Below are positions 1 through 6,240 of a DNA stretch of 6,292 bases, one piece after another. Source of the DNA: Fusobacteriaceae bacterium UBA2433. Lineage in GTDB: Bacteria; Fusobacteriota; Fusobacteriia; Fusobacteriales; Fusobacteriaceae. The stretch lies in NCBI GenBank assembly GCA_002342785.1, contig DDQV01000062.1, positions 1 through 6,292 of the forward strand, written 5' to 3'. Position numbers and translations under genes: made by a program. Position 1 is the first letter of the stretch. The number at the start of each line of letters is the position of its first letter. Under the pieces are notes generated by a model. The model ran no database searches. It was not told the DNA's origin and was given only the letters and a program-made list of their open reading frames with translations.

Positions 1-23
1 TAAATTAATTTTATATTAATTTA
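1..23. repeat. A/T-only inverted repeat downstream of ribBA
   Basis: Positions 1-9 and 15-23 are perfect reverse complements (9 bp, 5-nt loop), made only of A and T. It lies 50-75 nt past the ribBA stop codon. It has no G/C pairs and the window ends here, so it cannot be called a terminator. The rest of 24-75 shows only a weak imperfect stem (AGAG/CTCT around 22-41) and no U-tract, so the end of the rib operon transcript is not defined inside the window. In DNA this AT-rich the repeat could be chance. Confidence 0.25.
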
Positions 24-75
24 GAGACTTTTATAAACTCTTGATAAATTTTAAAGTAATTTTCTAAGATACTTT

Positions 76-1272
76 TTACACTTCTTTTAACATATGATTT
101 AATTTTTCTTTCTTAGTTTTTAAATACCTTTTATTTTCTTCATTGGGTATAATCTCTATACTTTTTCTCTCTACAACTTTTGTCCCATAAGATTGTAATC
201 CCTCTATCTTCTTTGGATTATTTGTCATAAGTTTAACAGATTTTATTTTTAAATCTTTTAATATTTGAGATCCCAAGACATAATCTCTTAAATCAGATTC
301 AAATCCCAATTTTTCATTGGCTTCTACTGTATCAAATCCTTCATCTTGTAGCTTATAAGCTTTTATCTTATTATAGAGTCCTATCCCTCTTCCCTCTTGA
401 CGCAGATATAAGATAACTCCCTCTTTTTTTTCATCTATAGTTTTCATCGCCCTATGTAGTTGAGAACCACAATCACATCTACGAGATCCTAAAACATCTC
501 CTGTAAAACATTCAGAATGTATCCTTACTAATACCTCTTCTTTATTTTTTACATCTCCCCTTACTAATGCAATATGCTCCTTTTCATCTAAACAATTTTC
601 ATAGGTATGAAGATTAAATTCTCCCCACTTAGTAGGCATCTTAACTACAGTTATTTCATTTACTAAGATATCTTTTGCTTTTCTATATTTAATTAAGTCC
701 TCTATACTTACAAGTTTTAAATTATGTTTTTTAGCAAATATTTTTAGATCATCTAACCTTGCCATGGTTCCATCTTCCTTTAAAATTTCACAAATTACAG
801 CCATTGGTTTTAATCCTGCTAAACGTGCAAAATCTACCGATGCTTCTGTATGACCTTTTCTAATTAAGACTCCTCCATCTTTAGCTACAAGGGGAAATAT
901 ATGTCCAGGTCTATTAAAATCATTTGCACCTTTATTTTTATCTGCTAGATCTTTTATAGTTTTTACTCTATCTCTAATAGATATTCCTGTAGTAGTTTCT
1001 TTTGAATCTACAGATACTGTAAAAGCAGTTCCATGGGGATCGGTATTATCTCCTACCATTTGATTTAACTTTAGTTCCTTTGCTCTTTTTTTATCCATTG
1101 GAACACAAGTGAGTCCCCTAGCATGAGTTGCCATAAAATTAATAGAATCATAAGATACCATATCAGCTGCTATTACTATATCTCCTTCATTTTCTCTATT
1201 TTCATCATCTACTACAATTATCATCTTCCCCTGTTTTATATCTTCAATTGCATCTTTTATATTATCTAACAT
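76..1272 (-). CDS. ribBA: Bifunctional 3,4-dihydroxy-2-butanone 4-phosphate synthase / GTP cyclohydrolase II
   Basis: This fusion enzyme supplies both precursors of riboflavin in the cytosol. The N-terminal RibB domain (about 1-200) converts ribulose 5-phosphate to 3,4-dihydroxy-2-butanone 4-phosphate plus formate. The C-terminal RibA domain (about 205-398) opens GTP to a diaminopyrimidine. RibB signatures are the acidic loop DDENRENEGD (22-31), NTDPHGTAF (76-84), RPGHIFPL (121-128) and GHTEASVD (140-147). RibA signatures are the zinc cysteines C255, C266 and C268 (RIHSECFTGD, then SRRCDCGSQ), RQEGRGIGL (291-299), DTVEAN (314-319) and LMTNNPKKI (348-356). The length of 398 residues is normal for RibBA and both halves look intact, unlike fusions in which one half has decayed. 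The ATG start follows AAAGGGAG at 1281-1288, 8 nt upstream. It is the last gene of the rib operon, 100 nt after ribE; that gap is A/T-rich with only a 6-bp A/T-rich stem (1356-1370), so read-through from ribE is expected. Confidence 0.97.
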   Translation of the reverse strand: MLDNIKDAIEDIKQGKMIIVVDDENRENEGDIVIAADMVSYDSINFMATHARGLTCVPMDKKRAKELKLNQMVGDNTDPHGTAFTVSVDSKETTTGISIRDRVKTIKDLADKNKGANDFNRPGHIFPLVAKDGGVLIRKGHTEASVDFARLAGLKPMAVICEILKEDGTMARLDDLKIFAKKHNLKLVSIEDLIKYRKAKDILVNEITVVKMPTKWGEFNLHTYENCLDEKEHIALVRGDVKNKEEVLVRIHSECFTGDVLGSRRCDCGSQLHRAMKTIDEKKEGVILYLRQEGRGIGLYNKIKAYKLQDEGFDTVEANEKLGFESDLRDYVLGSQILKDLKIKSVKLMTNNPKKIEGLQSYGTKVVERKSIEIIPNEENKRYLKTKKEKLNHMLKEV

Positions 1273-1372
1273 AGTTTATTCTCCCTTTTAAATTTTTTTA
1301 TTTTTTTATTTTTTCTACAAATATTTCTGTCAGGATTTATTTTAAAAAATTTATTCTAAAAAAATTTTAGTT

Positions 1373-2029
1373 TTAATAAAATCCATTTTCAGCTAAAAAA
1401 TTTTCTGTGATATTACTTTTCTTCTCTGTGATTTTTTTTTCCTTAAAGGTCATCATCCTCTCTATATATTTTCCAATTAGATCGGTCTCTATATTGAGAT
1501 AATCTCCTATACTTTTACTTCCTAGAGTTATCATCTCTTGGGTATGGGGGATAAGAGATACACTTAAGAAATCATCTCCAAAATCTACTATCGTAAGACT
1601 TGCTCCATCTAAGGTTATTCGTCCCTTCTCTACAACATATTTCATGAGTCGCGGCTCTATCTTTACCACATAAATTTTTGCTATTCCATCAGAATAGATA
1701 TTAGATATAATTCCTTCACCATCTATATCTCCCGTTACTAGATGTCCTCCTAATGGTGTAGCTAAAGTTAAAGATTTTTCTAAATTTACTAGATCTCCAA
1801 CCTTTAATCTTTTTAGATTGGTTCTTTTTACACTTTCATGCATTATGTCAGCTTGAAAATAGTCACTACCTATCTTAGTAGCAGTAAGACAAGTTCCATT
1901 AGTTGCAATACTATCTCCTAATTTGGCATCCTCTATTATTTTTTTAGATCTCACCGTTATTTTAAGTGAAAGATCTTTTGTTTCTAAACCTATCACTTCC
2001 CCTATCTCTCCTACTAATCCTGTAAACAT
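1373..2029 (-). CDS. ribE: Riboflavin synthase, alpha chain
   Basis: It catalyses the last step, dismutation of two 6,7-dimethyl-8-ribityllumazine molecules to riboflavin and the diaminopyrimidine, and normally acts as a cytosolic trimer. The protein starts with the family hallmark MFTGLVGEIGEV and has two tandem lumazine-binding barrels (about 1-90 and 96-190). Counterparts of E. coli active-site residues are F2, S40 and C47 (in GDSIATNGTCLT, 38-49), H96, K135, D141, S144 and T146 (DGASLT) and D183. The exception is D101: the segment GGHLVTGDIDG has Asp where the usual motif is SGH(V/I), matching E. coli H102. The length of 218 residues is typical, and the C-terminal tail NFLAENGFY resembles that of clostridial homologues. 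The ATG start is supported by AAGGAG at 2037-2042, which overlaps the ribD stop codon. The gene is also called ribC in some organisms; function is near certain. Confidence 0.96.
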   Translation of the reverse strand: MFTGLVGEIGEVIGLETKDLSLKITVRSKKIIEDAKLGDSIATNGTCLTATKIGSDYFQADIMHESVKRTNLKRLKVGDLVNLEKSLTLATPLGGHLVTGDIDGEGIISNIYSDGIAKIYVVKIEPRLMKYVVEKGRITLDGASLTIVDFGDDFLSVSLIPHTQEMITLGSKSIGDYLNIETDLIGKYIERMMTFKEKKITEKKSNITENFLAENGFY

Positions 2030-2036
2030 AATTTTA

Positions 2037-2042
2037 CTCCTT
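2037..2042 (-). promoter_or_regulatory. ribE ribosome-binding site overlapping the ribD stop codon
   Basis: On the minus strand the sequence reads TAAGGAG, in which TAA is the ribD stop (2041-2043) and AAGGAG is the Shine-Dalgarno of ribE, 7 nt before its ATG. Ribosomes finishing ribD are placed on the ribE start site, so translational coupling of the two genes is likely. The overlap is seen directly; the coupling is inferred. Confidence 0.8.
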
Positions 2043-3132
2043 ATAAATTAAATTCTATCGCTATATTATCCTCATAGATTTTAAATTTTACATCTTTTAA
2101 TTCTATACTTTCCTTCATACCTTCAATACTGAAACCACTTATAAAGGGTATAGCATCACTGTCTCCTGTTATTTTTGGAGAAATAAATATCTCCCCTTGA
2201 TCTAAAACTTTTTCTTTAAAAGCCATAGAGATCATCGAACTTCCACCTTCTAACAAAACAGAGTCTATACCTAATCTACCAATCTCTTTTAATATATCTG
2301 AAATTAAAAATTCTTTTTTATCTAAAAAAATAAACTTTATTCTATATTTTTTTTCCAATATTTTATATTTTTTATTGTGAATGTTATCTTTAGAAGTTAC
2401 TATTATAGATCTATTATCTTTATTATTTTGAATAAAATTATAATCTTCTGGTGTCTTTAGATTAGGATCAACGACTATTCTATATGGATCATTTCCACCT
2501 TCTATCCTTGCATTTAATCTAGGATTATCTTTCAAAAGTGTATTTATCCCTACCATTATTCCCATATATTTATGCCGTAACTTTTGTACTCTTTTTCTTG
2601 AACTTTCATTAGATATCCATTTAGAATCACCAGTTTTAGTGGCTATCTTTCCATCTAATGTGATGGCACACTTTAAAAATAAATATGGAATTTTTGTTTT
2701 TATATATTTAAAAAATACAATATTTTGTTTTAAAGCTTTTTCTTGTAGAACATTAATTTCTACCTCTATCCCTGCATCTTTTAAAATTTTAATTCCTTTT
2801 CCTGCTACTAAAGGATTGGGATCTAAAGTTGCAATCACACATCTTTTTATCCCCATCTTAATTATTTTTTTAACACAAGGAGGTGTTTTCCCATAATGGG
2901 AACATGGCTCTAAAGTCACATAGATAGTCCCTCCCTCAGCATCTTTTCCTGCCTCATCTAAGGCAAAAACTTCTGCATGGAATCCCCCATATTTTTTATG
3001 ATAACCTCTACCAATTATTTTTTTATCTTTTACGACTATTGCTCCTACCATAGGATTGGGATTTACATCTCCCTCTCCTAAGGCAGCTAATTCTAAAGCC
3101 ATTTCCATATATTTTTCATCTAAATTTTTCAC
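2041..3132 (-). CDS. ribD: Bifunctional diaminohydroxyphosphoribosylaminopyrimidine deaminase / 5-amino-6-(5-phosphoribosylamino)uracil reductase
   Basis: RibD performs steps two and three of the GTP branch: zinc-dependent deamination of the pyrimidine, then NADPH-dependent reduction of the ribosyl group to ribityl. The deaminase domain (about 5-140) carries NPNPMVGA (24-31), HAE (52-54) and PCSHYGKTPPC (76-86), giving zinc ligands H52, C77 and C86 with E54 as the proton shuttle. DPNPLVAGKG (104-113) joins it to the reductase domain (about 145-363), which shows LDGKIAT (159-165), SKWISN (170-175), VGINTLLKDNPRL (194-206) and LLEGGSS (283-289). The length of 363 residues matches the family. 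The start codon is GTG (3130-3132), chosen because the normal RibD N-terminus (DEKYMEMALELA) begins just after it and AGGGAG lies 7 nt upstream. It follows ribH after 72 nt and precedes ribE by 11 nt within the FMN-controlled operon. No frameshift or lost motif is visible. Confidence 0.97.
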   Translation of the reverse strand: MKNLDEKYMEMALELAALGEGDVNPNPMVGAIVVKDKKIIGRGYHKKYGGFHAEVFALDEAGKDAEGGTIYVTLEPCSHYGKTPPCVKKIIKMGIKRCVIATLDPNPLVAGKGIKILKDAGIEVEINVLQEKALKQNIVFFKYIKTKIPYLFLKCAITLDGKIATKTGDSKWISNESSRKRVQKLRHKYMGIMVGINTLLKDNPRLNARIEGGNDPYRIVVDPNLKTPEDYNFIQNNKDNRSIIVTSKDNIHNKKYKILEKKYRIKFIFLDKKEFLISDILKEIGRLGIDSVLLEGGSSMISMAFKEKVLDQGEIFISPKITGDSDAIPFISGFSIEGMKESIELKDVKFKIYEDNIAIEFNL

Positions 3133-3145
3133 TGGTCATCTCCCT
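3130..3145 (-). promoter_or_regulatory. ribD ribosome-binding site and GTG start, with an out-of-frame ATG decoy
   Basis: AGGGAG (3140-3145) is followed by 7 nt and then GTG (3130-3132), which is in frame with the deaminase domain. An ATG at 3137-3139 directly abuts the Shine-Dalgarno, too close to be used well, and is out of frame; it would give only a 7-codon peptide. The next in-frame ATG codons are M9 and M11, which would cut into the first conserved helix. GTG is therefore the best start. Confidence 0.75.
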
Positions 3146-3204
3146 CTATTATTATTTTTTTAACACAGAGATCTACTGGTTTTCAATTAAAATTTTATTT
3201 TTTC

Positions 3205-3669
3205 TTATCCTATTGAATTTATTAAATTTACCATCTCTATAGCTGATACTCCTGCATCAAATCCTTTATTTCCTGCTTTAGTCCCTGCTCTTTCTATAGC
3301 TTGCTCAATTGTATTAGTTGTTAACACTCCGAAGATTACAGGAATTCCTGAATTCATAGATACAGTTGCTATTCCTTTAGAAACTTCTGCACATACATAA
3401 TCAAAATGAGGAGTCGATCCTTTTATTACTGCTCCTAGAGCTATTACAGCATCATATTTTTTAGTTTCCACCATCTTTTTAGCTATCAATGGCATCTCAA
3501 ATACTCCTGGAACCCAAGCCATATGAATATTTTCATCATCTACACCGTGTCTTACAAGAGCATCTTTTGCTCCTCCTAATAATTTAGAAGTGATAAATTC
3601 ATTGAATCTTCCACAAACTATCCCTACCTTAATATTTTCTCCACTAAAATTCCCTTCAAATGTTTTCAT
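3205..3669 (-). CDS. ribH: 6,7-dimethyl-8-ribityllumazine synthase
   Basis: RibH condenses 5-amino-6-ribitylaminouracil with 3,4-dihydroxy-2-butanone 4-phosphate, the point where the two RibBA branches meet. Bacterial homologues form pentamers or 60-subunit icosahedral shells. Signatures are RFNEFI (21-26), where the aromatic F22 stacks on the substrate pyrimidine, WVPGVFEMP (52-60), GAVIKGSTPHFDYV (79-92) with the catalytic-type H88, FGVLTTNT (113-120) and AGNKG (132-136). The length of 154 residues is standard and nothing is missing. The ATG start follows GGAGG (3677-3681). It is the first gene of the operon, just after the riboswitch terminator; in Bacillus subtilis ribH is instead last. 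Its position makes it the gene most directly exposed to FMN-dependent termination. Confidence 0.97.
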   Translation of the reverse strand: MKTFEGNFSGENIKVGIVCGRFNEFITSKLLGGAKDALVRHGVDDENIHMAWVPGVFEMPLIAKKMVETKKYDAVIALGAVIKGSTPHFDYVCAEVSKGIATVSMNSGIPVIFGVLTTNTIEQAIERAGTKAGNKGFDAGVSAIEMVNLINSIG

Positions 3670-3700
3670 AATTTTTCCTCCATCTATTTTATTTTTTTAT

Positions 3701-3733
3701 AAAAAAAAGCCTCAAGAATCTACTTGAGGCTTT
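3701..3733 (-). terminator. Intrinsic terminator forming the FMN riboswitch expression platform
   Basis: On the minus strand an 11-bp perfect stem (arms 3723-3733 and 3706-3716, core GCCTCAAG/CTTGAGGC) has a 6-nt loop. It runs directly into eight U residues (3701-3708, the first three of which also belong to the stem), then more A/U. This is a textbook Rho-independent terminator. It sits after the aptamer and before the ribH ribosome-binding site, where an FMN-dependent attenuator is expected. On the plus strand the following sequence is a poor U-tract, so the orientation is clear. It is also the first terminator met by transcripts coming from the upstream cbiA-protease unit. Confidence 0.9.
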
Positions 3734-3945
3734 ACACTTTTAATAATTTTTAATCTATAAACTTAAAACATTCACAATCAAAATATTTCAAAAAAAATTC
3801 AAAATAAAAAATGTTAAACTATAAATTAAAATTTTATCAAAAACTTCTATCATCCAGACTATACTGTCGGTACTAGAATTACACTAGTTCAGCTTGCGCT
3901 CGCGGACTATCACCGCCGGTAGGGAATCAAACCCTGCCCCGAAGT
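3722..3945 (-). promoter_or_regulatory. Proposed antiterminator pairing between aptamer and terminator arm
   Basis: The minus-strand segment ACUUCGGGGC (3936-3945), which belongs to P1 and the conserved GGGGC of the FMN aptamer, can pair with GCCUCAAGU (3722-3730), the 5' arm and loop edge of the terminator. This makes 9 pairs, one of them G-U, with a single bulged C at 3941. The two folds exclude each other: FMN-bound aptamer leaves the terminator free to form, while an unfolded aptamer captures it. The coordinates span both arms; the linker 3734-3839 is almost all A/T and contributes no obvious stronger alternative. The pairing is read from sequence; its use is inferred. Confidence 0.55.
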
Positions 3946-3948
3946 TTT
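3840..3948 (-). promoter_or_regulatory. FMN riboswitch aptamer (RFN element)
   Basis: The minus strand carries the conserved FMN aptamer in order: CUUCGGGGCAGGGU, AUUCCCUACCGGCGGU, AUAGUCCGCGAGC, a variable arm with the stem ACUAG/CUAGU, then CCGACAGUAUAGUCUGGAUG and AGAAG. The closing helix P1 pairs 3941-3948 with 3840-3847 (8 bp). The aptamer of about 109 nt binds FMN and lowers expression of riboflavin genes when flavin is plentiful. It lies about 10 nt after the predicted transcription start and upstream of ribH. The terminator at 3701-3733 suggests control by premature termination rather than by blocking the ribosome-binding site. Confidence 0.97.
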
Positions 3949-3964
3949 ATACAATTTATAACTA

Positions 3965-3994
3965 AGTATAAACTATATCAATTTATTCTGTCAA
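3965..3994 (-). promoter_or_regulatory. Sigma-70-type promoter of the rib operon
   Basis: The -35 box TTGACA (3989-3994) is perfect and the -10 box TATACT (3965-3970) matches five of six consensus bases, with an 18-nt spacer. Transcription would start near 3957-3959, about 10 nt before the aptamer. The -35 box begins 2 nt past the stop codon of the protease gene, so the promoter is packed into the short space between that gene and the riboswitch. No operator-like palindrome is seen around it, in keeping with control at the RNA level. Confidence 0.8.
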
Positions 3995-3996
3995 CA

Positions 3997-4782
3997 TTAT
4001 TTATTATAATATTTCATTGCTTCTGGAAGATATTTTTCAATATCTTCTATTCTATGATTATTTGATGGATGGGTACTAAAAAATTCATTTTCCCCACCTT
4101 CACTAGACATTGCCATTCTTTTCCAAAATTCTATAGCTTCTCTAGGGTCATAACCTGCCATAGCCATAAAAATAATACCTAATCTATCTGCTTCTAGTTC
4201 ATGTTTTCTAGAATAACTTAATATTCCTAAATTAGTTCCCACTCCATATGCTTGAAGCGCAATATCACTAGAGATAGATCCTCCCATATTTGATAAACTA
4301 TAATTTAAAAGATTAGCACCTGTTTCTACAATCATTTGATGACTTAGTCTTTCTGAACCATGTCTTGCTACTGCATGTGCAATTTCATGCCCCATAACTA
4401 CTGCTATTCCTAATTCATCTTTTGTTATAGGTAAAATTCCAGTATAAAAAGCTACTTTTCCTCCTGGCATACACCAAGCATTTATATCTTTCCCATCTAC
4501 CAAATTAAATTCCCAATTATACCCTTGGAGAATACCCTCTTGATTTTCATCTTTAAAATACTGTTCCACAGCTATAGAAATATTTTTACCAACTTCTTTT
4601 ACTAATTTTGAATTCCTGTTGTCTAAAGGTGGATATTCTTTTAAAAAACTTTTATATTGTTCCTCACTAGAGACAATAAGTTGACTTTCTTCTACCAACA
4701 TTAACTGATTTCTTCCTGTAACTGCAACATTACTACAAGATATTATAAATATTAAACTAAATAAAAAAAATAATTTTTTCAT
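3997..4782 (-). CDS. M48-family zinc metalloprotease lipoprotein
   Basis: This is a predicted exported peptidase anchored by lipid. The N-terminus (MKKLFFLFSLIFIISC) is a lipoprotein signal peptide with a basic start, a hydrophobic core and lipobox IISC, so C16 is the likely acylated residue. The mature part has the M48 layout: NAWCMPGGKVAFYTGIL (101-117), zinc-binding HEIAH (132-136, catalytic E133), the third ligand in SRKHELEAD (191-199, probably E195) and STHPSNNHRI (236-245). At 261 residues it matches the soluble M48 group that includes LoiP, YcaL and the protease domain of BepA and Oma1. It lacks the membrane helices of HtpX and the TPR repeats of BepA. Members act in envelope protein quality control, but the substrate here is unknown. 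ATG follows GGGGGAG, and the gene lies 21 nt after cbiA, so cotranscription is likely even though no shared function is evident. Confidence 0.93.
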   Translation of the reverse strand: MKKLFFLFSLIFIISCSNVAVTGRNQLMLVEESQLIVSSEEQYKSFLKEYPPLDNRNSKLVKEVGKNISIAVEQYFKDENQEGILQGYNWEFNLVDGKDINAWCMPGGKVAFYTGILPITKDELGIAVVMGHEIAHAVARHGSERLSHQMIVETGANLLNYSLSNMGGSISSDIALQAYGVGTNLGILSYSRKHELEADRLGIIFMAMAGYDPREAIEFWKRMAMSSEGGENEFFSTHPSNNHRIEDIEKYLPEAMKYYNK

Positions 4783-4803
4783 TCTTCTCCCCCTGTATTT
4801 TGA

Positions 4804-6120
4804 TTATCTATCAAATAATTTTACAAAGATTTCTAAATTTCCATAGAAATGAATATGAGGATATCCCGCAATAATCTTATCTTTTTTATAACCACATGAC
4901 CATTTTTTCCCATTTTTCTTCTTTAGCTCAAAATAAAGATCTTTTTCATTGACGTCATAGATATCCGAATAATGAAATTCATGACACCTTCCCTTTACAC
5001 CATCTTCACTTTCATAATCTACATATCCAAATCTACTTATATTTAATCTTGGTCTCATCTCTACTTTTATATCTAAAAGTCCACACATAGGATCAAATTC
5101 ATCATTTAACTGTTTTATTCCTTTTGAAAGATACATAAATCCTCCACACTCAGCATAGATAGGAATTTTTTTTGAAGCATTTTTTATTTCTTCTATCATC
5201 GATTTATTTTCATATAATCTTTTAGCAAATATTTCTGGATAACCTCCACCTAAATATATATAATCCAAATTATCAGGGAGATGACTATCATTTATAGGAG
5301 AAAATTCTATTAGATCCATCCCTGTATATCTCATGAGTTTTAAGTTTTCAGAATAATAAAATGAAAATGCTTTATCTTTTGCTATTCCTACTCTTTTTCC
5401 TTTAAATCTATCTTTTAAATATTCAGTTGGATTTTTTATTTCTTTATAATCATTTCCGTCCTCTGCAATCTCTAATATTTTATCTAAATCTAAATATTTT
5501 TTTGCCATATCTTTTAATATTTCAATTTTTTCACTTAGATTTTCTATCTCGCTAGCTTGCTGTAGACCAAGATGACGTTCATCTATAGATACTCTTTCAT
5601 CTCTTGGAAAATACCCCACACATGGTATCTTAGTATATCTTTCTACGCCTTCTTTTAATAGATTATATAATCTTTCGCTCCCAACATTATTTAATATAAT
5701 GCCCTTTATCTTTACCCTTGGATCTAAATTTTTAAATCCTAAGACTGTAGCAGCAATACTAGTAGAAGCTCCTTTCCCATTAACTACTAATATTACAGGA
5801 AGATCTAAAACTCTAGATAGATGGGCACTACTATAATTATCTAGTTCGTGACTTAAGCCATCATAAAGACCCATAACTCCTTCTACTATACTAATATTTT
5901 TCGTATTTTTTGAAAAAATATATTTTACTGATTCCTCTCCCATTATAAATAAATCCAGATTATTAGATGGATTTTTAGTTATAAATTCATGAAATTTTGG
6001 ATCTATATAATCCGGTCCGGCTTTAAATGGTGAAACTCCTTCTAAGGCACCCATTATAGCTGTACTAATTGTTGTTTTTCCGGCTCCACTAGATGTTCCT
6101 GCAATAAGTATTTTTTTCAT
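4804..6120 (-). CDS. cbiA: Cobyrinate a,c-diamide synthase (CbiA/CobB)
   Basis: The enzyme uses ATP and glutamine to amidate the a and c carboxylates of cobyrinic acid in cobalamin synthesis. In an anaerobe the CbiA form, acting on the cobalt-containing substrate, is expected. The N-terminal ATP-dependent synthetase domain (about 1-200) has the P-loop GTSSGAGKTT (8-17), FKAGPDYIDP (32-41), EGVMGLYDG (80-88) and NGKGASTS (114-121). The C-terminal glutamine amidotransferase-like domain (about 243-438) has YLGGGYPE (289-296), AECGGFMYLS (323-332) with nucleophile C325, FGYVDYE (364-370) and YPHIHFYGN (420-428) with the partner histidine, probably H424. The length of 438 residues is usual for the family. 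CobQ/CbiP would be longer and its catalytic histidine region differs. The archaeal CfbB homologue is less likely. ATG follows AAGGGGG. No other cobalamin gene is in the window; more may lie to the right. The upstream leader may hold a cobalamin riboswitch. Confidence 0.94.
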   Translation of the reverse strand: MKKILIAGTSSGAGKTTISTAIMGALEGVSPFKAGPDYIDPKFHEFITKNPSNNLDLFIMGEESVKYIFSKNTKNISIVEGVMGLYDGLSHELDNYSSAHLSRVLDLPVILVVNGKGASTSIAATVLGFKNLDPRVKIKGIILNNVGSERLYNLLKEGVERYTKIPCVGYFPRDERVSIDERHLGLQQASEIENLSEKIEILKDMAKKYLDLDKILEIAEDGNDYKEIKNPTEYLKDRFKGKRVGIAKDKAFSFYYSENLKLMRYTGMDLIEFSPINDSHLPDNLDYIYLGGGYPEIFAKRLYENKSMIEEIKNASKKIPIYAECGGFMYLSKGIKQLNDEFDPMCGLLDIKVEMRPRLNISRFGYVDYESEDGVKGRCHEFHYSDIYDVNEKDLYFELKKKNGKKWSCGYKKDKIIAGYPHIHFYGNLEIFVKLFDR

Positions 6121-6124
6121 ATTT

Positions 6125-6131
6125 CCCCCTT
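6125..6131 (-). promoter_or_regulatory. cbiA ribosome-binding site
   Basis: AAGGGGG on the minus strand lies 4 nt before the ATG at 6118-6120. It is the only G-rich segment of the leader from 6121 to 6240 and fixes the start used for cbiA. The G-run form is like the GGGGGAG before the downstream protease gene. Confidence 0.75.
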
Positions 6132-6160
6132 ATTTAGAATAGAATAAAATCATCTAAATA
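6131..6160 (-). repeat. Hairpin next to the cbiA ribosome-binding site
   Basis: TATTTAGA (6153-6160 on the minus strand) and TCTAAATA (6131-6138) form a perfect 8-bp stem with a 14-nt loop, ending at the edge of the Shine-Dalgarno. It leaves the G-run unpaired, so it would not block translation. It may be part of a leader fold or chance in nearly pure A/T DNA. A second 6-bp A/T-rich stem lies at 6202-6218. Neither looks like a terminator. Confidence 0.25.
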
Positions 6161-6240
6161 TTTTTTTATTTTATTATTTAAAATTTAATTATTATAAATA
6201 TAATTAGATAAACTAATTTAAAATTAAATATTTATTTTAT

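Noticed and set aside
1356..1370. Stem CTAAAA/TTTTAG just after the ribE stop as a terminator
   Set aside because: Only 6 bp with one G-C pair and a 3-nt loop; too weak for intrinsic termination and equally likely by chance in such AT-rich sequence.
2639..2896. Plus-strand open frame of 85 codons inside ribD
   Set aside because: It is antisense to the deaminase and early reductase coding sequence of ribD, which has all family motifs. It has no ribosome-binding site of note and its composition is that expected of a shadow frame.
3131..3180. Direct repeat ACTGGT at 3131-3136 and 3175-3180 in the ribH-ribD spacer
   Set aside because: Only 6 bp, two copies, with no further symmetry; within chance expectation and with no clear link to a binding site.
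6165..6240. Possible promoter for cbiA in the A/T-rich leader (a TATAAT-like match)
   Set aside because: Many A/T hexamers resemble a -10 box here, and no convincing -35 box lies 16-18 nt upstream. If the right-edge RNA is a leader element, the promoter should lie beyond the window.
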